Positions 4,017-5,464 of a DNA stretch of 5,464 nucleotides are shown piece after piece. Both the position numbers and the translations under genes were made by a program. The DNA is from Alphaproteobacteria bacterium (lineage in GTDB: Bacteria > Pseudomonadota > Alphaproteobacteria > Paracaedibacterales > CAIULA01), in the NCBI GenBank assembly GCA_019751935.1, contig JAIEMR010000017.1, positions 1 to 5,464 on the forward strand, read 5' to 3'. The notes under the pieces are model-generated. The model was given only the letters and a program-made list of their open reading frames with translations, made no database searches and had not been told where the DNA came from. Position 1 is the first letter of the stretch. Every line of letters starts with the position of its first letter.

Positions 4017-5381
4017 ATGCATATTTTACGTTTTTTTACATGTTTCCTAATGAAACTAGGAATTTTCGGTTTAGTCATTTTGACTCTTAATTTAGCAATA
4101 CTGCCACATGAAGTAAGGGCAGCTGAAGCTGTCTCAGCCCCAGCTAGCGAAGCGGAGCAAGCTCATGCAAAGGCTCTTGTGGATCAGATTGTGGCTCTTC
4201 AAAGACAAGGGAGAAGAAACGATTGGCCCCTTGAAACTCTTGGTCAATGTTGGGATAAAATTGAAGAGCTAGCGTTGTATGTTGAAAAGCATCCTGGAAA
4301 ATACGATATAAGTCCTGATATTGGTTTTGATTACTCTAGTCAAATAAGAATTCCCGGCGGAAGAGAAATTTTAACCAAAATGAGAAAAGTAGAGACACTA
4401 AAACATGAGATTCGTTTTATCAAAAAAGACGGAATCTCAGCGGATTGGCCTATTATAACTCTTGGCAAATATTGGGATAAAATTGAAGAGCTGGCGTTGT
4501 ATGTTGAACAAAATCCTGATATTAATCGGAGCTGGCTTTCCACACTACAGGTAAATCCAGCTTATTCAGTAGAAATAGGAACCCCCGGCGGCAGAGAAAT
4601 CTTAGCTAAATTTAGAATAGCAGATACACTTGCCTATGAGATTCATCATGGAAACGGAGGAAAAGCCGATGAGCTTCTACTCCATTTGCAACGAAACTCT
4701 GAAATAATTGTAAGGCTTGTTATAGAACTTTCACCTGCGGTAGTTTCTGACATAGTGAAGGTTGATAGCATTAGACATTTTTTAAGAGGATACAGGAATG
4801 AGCATGGCTCAACTATCTTGAACAAAGCTTACAGTGCTACCAAATACCGCCTGCTTGATGCCTATTTAAAAGATGGAATGGTTACGCATGATGAACTGAA
4901 TTTTGGTTGGGCTGATTTAGATGTCTTTGATGAATTATCGCCAGAACATCAAAAGGTGTTTTTCACCAATTATCGTAATCAAAAGGGTCAAAACCTTTTG
5001 CATCTGATTAATAGCAGTGATTTTGATAAATTTAAAGCGGCCATTGGTGACGTTGCCATCGTTGACGGTTTATTGATTCAACCTGATCATTTTGGTGTAA
5101 CGCCTTTAATGAAATTTGCGGCAAGAGGTGATAATTTTAATGCTTTTCAGAGAGCCCTTATTGAAAAAGGAATAGATGTCGAGCAGGTAGATATCATTGG
5201 CAATACAGCCGAAATGTTTTATAGGGCAAGAAAGCACAAAAATCCTGATCAAATTTTAGCGGCACAGCACTTTGCACAAAAGGAACTTAGCCATGCGCTT
5301 TGGCAGAGTATTAAGGATGAACCATGTTTCTTATATATGAAAGAAATGTATGGTAATGGGGGTGAAATAGAAATAGATTGA
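4017..5381 (+). CDS. Exported protein with tandem repeats and ankyrin-like C-terminus
   Basis: I do not recognise this 454-residue protein as a named family. Residues 1-35 form a signal peptide: basic residues at 5 and 13, a hydrophobic core at about 14-30, and VRA|A or AEA|V as cleavage sites. Two tandem repeats follow at about 53-123 and 127-200. Each has DWP-x4-TLG, then WDKIEELALYVE (79-90 and 153-164), then R/G-x-PGGREIL (to 119 and 196). A fading third start is seen at 201-225 (ADTLAYEI). The C-terminal half has ankyrin-like units: HGSTILNKAYS (263-273), KGQNLLHLINSSD (323-335), FGVTPLMKFAARGDN (359-373) with LIEKGIDVEQ, and IGNTAEMFYRAR (394-405). The likely role is protein-protein binding outside the cytoplasm, possibly in the host. 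Only two cysteines (C78, C437) remain after the signal peptide. It has its own promoter. Export is likely; target and role are unknown. Confidence 0.8.
   Translation: MHILRFFTCFLMKLGIFGLVILTLNLAILPHEVRAAEAVSAPASEAEQAHAKALVDQIVALQRQGRRNDWPLETLGQCWDKIEELALYVEKHPGKYDISPDIGFDYSSQIRIPGGREILTKMRKVETLKHEIRFIKKDGISADWPIITLGKYWDKIEELALYVEQNPDINRSWLSTLQVNPAYSVEIGTPGGREILAKFRIADTLAYEIHHGNGGKADELLLHLQRNSEIIVRLVIELSPAVVSDIVKVDSIRHFLRGYRNEHGSTILNKAYSATKYRLLDAYLKDGMVTHDELNFGWADLDVFDELSPEHQKVFFTNYRNQKGQNLLHLINSSDFDKFKAAIGDVAIVDGLLIQPDHFGVTPLMKFAARGDNFNAFQRALIEKGIDVEQVDIIGNTAEMFYRARKHKNPDQILAAQHFAQKELSHALWQSIKDEPCFLYMKEMYGNGGEIEID
4250..4508 (+). repeat. Near-identical DNA repeats inside the exported protein gene
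   Basis: A 37-nt segment at 4250-4286 recurs at 4472-4508 with a single difference (A4271 against G4493), which is synonymous within Leu. The offset is 222 nt, exactly 74 codons. It encodes the WDKIEELALYVE block. Flanking parts of the two repeats are clearly more diverged, so this core is either a recent duplication remnant kept by selection or a patch homogenised by gene conversion. Confidence 0.8.
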
Positions 5382-5400
5382 GTTATACTTTGGCATGAGG

Positions 5401-5464
5401 ATGATGGGTTTCTTCAAAAAGAGAGGGAAGAATTTTGGGGAAACCGAAGCAGTGTCACAACTTT
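5401..5464 (+). CDS. Possible 5' end of a further gene (truncated by window edge)
   Basis: From ATG 5401 (others in frame at 5395 and 5404) the frame stays open to the window end, beginning MMGFFKKRGKNFGE. GAGG (5397-5400) sits too close to ATG 5401 and only 3 nt before ATG 5404, so the ribosome-binding site is poor. The frame opens just after the stop of the preceding gene and the gap is short, which would suit a downstream operon member. Only about 21 codons are visible and no family can be named. Confidence 0.3.
   Translation, partial: MMGFFKKRGKNFGETEAVSQL

Noticed and set aside
4340..4543. A 67-codon minus-strand open frame
   Set aside because: It is antisense to the tandem repeats of the exported protein; its composition simply mirrors them.

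Overview
The window looks like a piece of chromosome from an AT-rich Gram-negative bacterium. An alphaproteobacterium is the best guess, possibly one of the AT-rich, host-associated lineages such as Holosporales. This rests on inference: a bacterial phenylalanine hydroxylase next to a DUF952 gene, a HigBA toxin-antitoxin pair, hairpin repeats of the 'GGATCC...GGTCAAG...' type familiar from alphaproteobacterial intergenic DNA, and two proteins with signal peptides, one of them ankyrin-like. No taxonomic marker sits in the window, so the assignment is soft.

Layout, left to right, with all protein genes on the + strand. (1) 1-739: a type II toxin-antitoxin operon, higB (GTG start at 124) then higA (ATG at 416), behind a promoter region with a perfect 12-bp palindrome, the likely HigA operator. 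(2) 921-2255: a citrate-synthase-family protein that keeps the His/His/Asp catalytic residues but starts with a convincing Sec signal peptide. It is followed by a GC-rich hairpin, probably its terminator. (3) 2326-2429: two REP-like hairpins in opposite orientation. Their four differences form exactly two compensatory base-pair changes. (4) 2510-2596, minus strand: tRNA-Leu(UAA) with an encoded CCA and its own promoter, divergent from the next operon. (5) 2710-3838: phenylalanine 4-hydroxylase (phhA) followed 19 nt later by a DUF952 protein, probably one transcript. (6) 4017-5381: an exported protein of unknown function with two tandem ~75-residue repeats and a C-terminal half resembling degenerate ankyrin repeats, behind a good sigma-70-type promoter. 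(7) 5401-5464: possibly the start of another gene, cut by the window edge.

The genes do not form one pathway. higBA is a self-contained addiction or stress module, and phhA points to phenylalanine-to-tyrosine conversion. The two exported proteins are single-gene units with their own upstream regions. The most unusual items are the apparently exported citrate synthase homologue, the inverted REP pair with covariation, and the repeat-bearing exported ankyrin-like protein. I do not see a complete new multi-gene system here.
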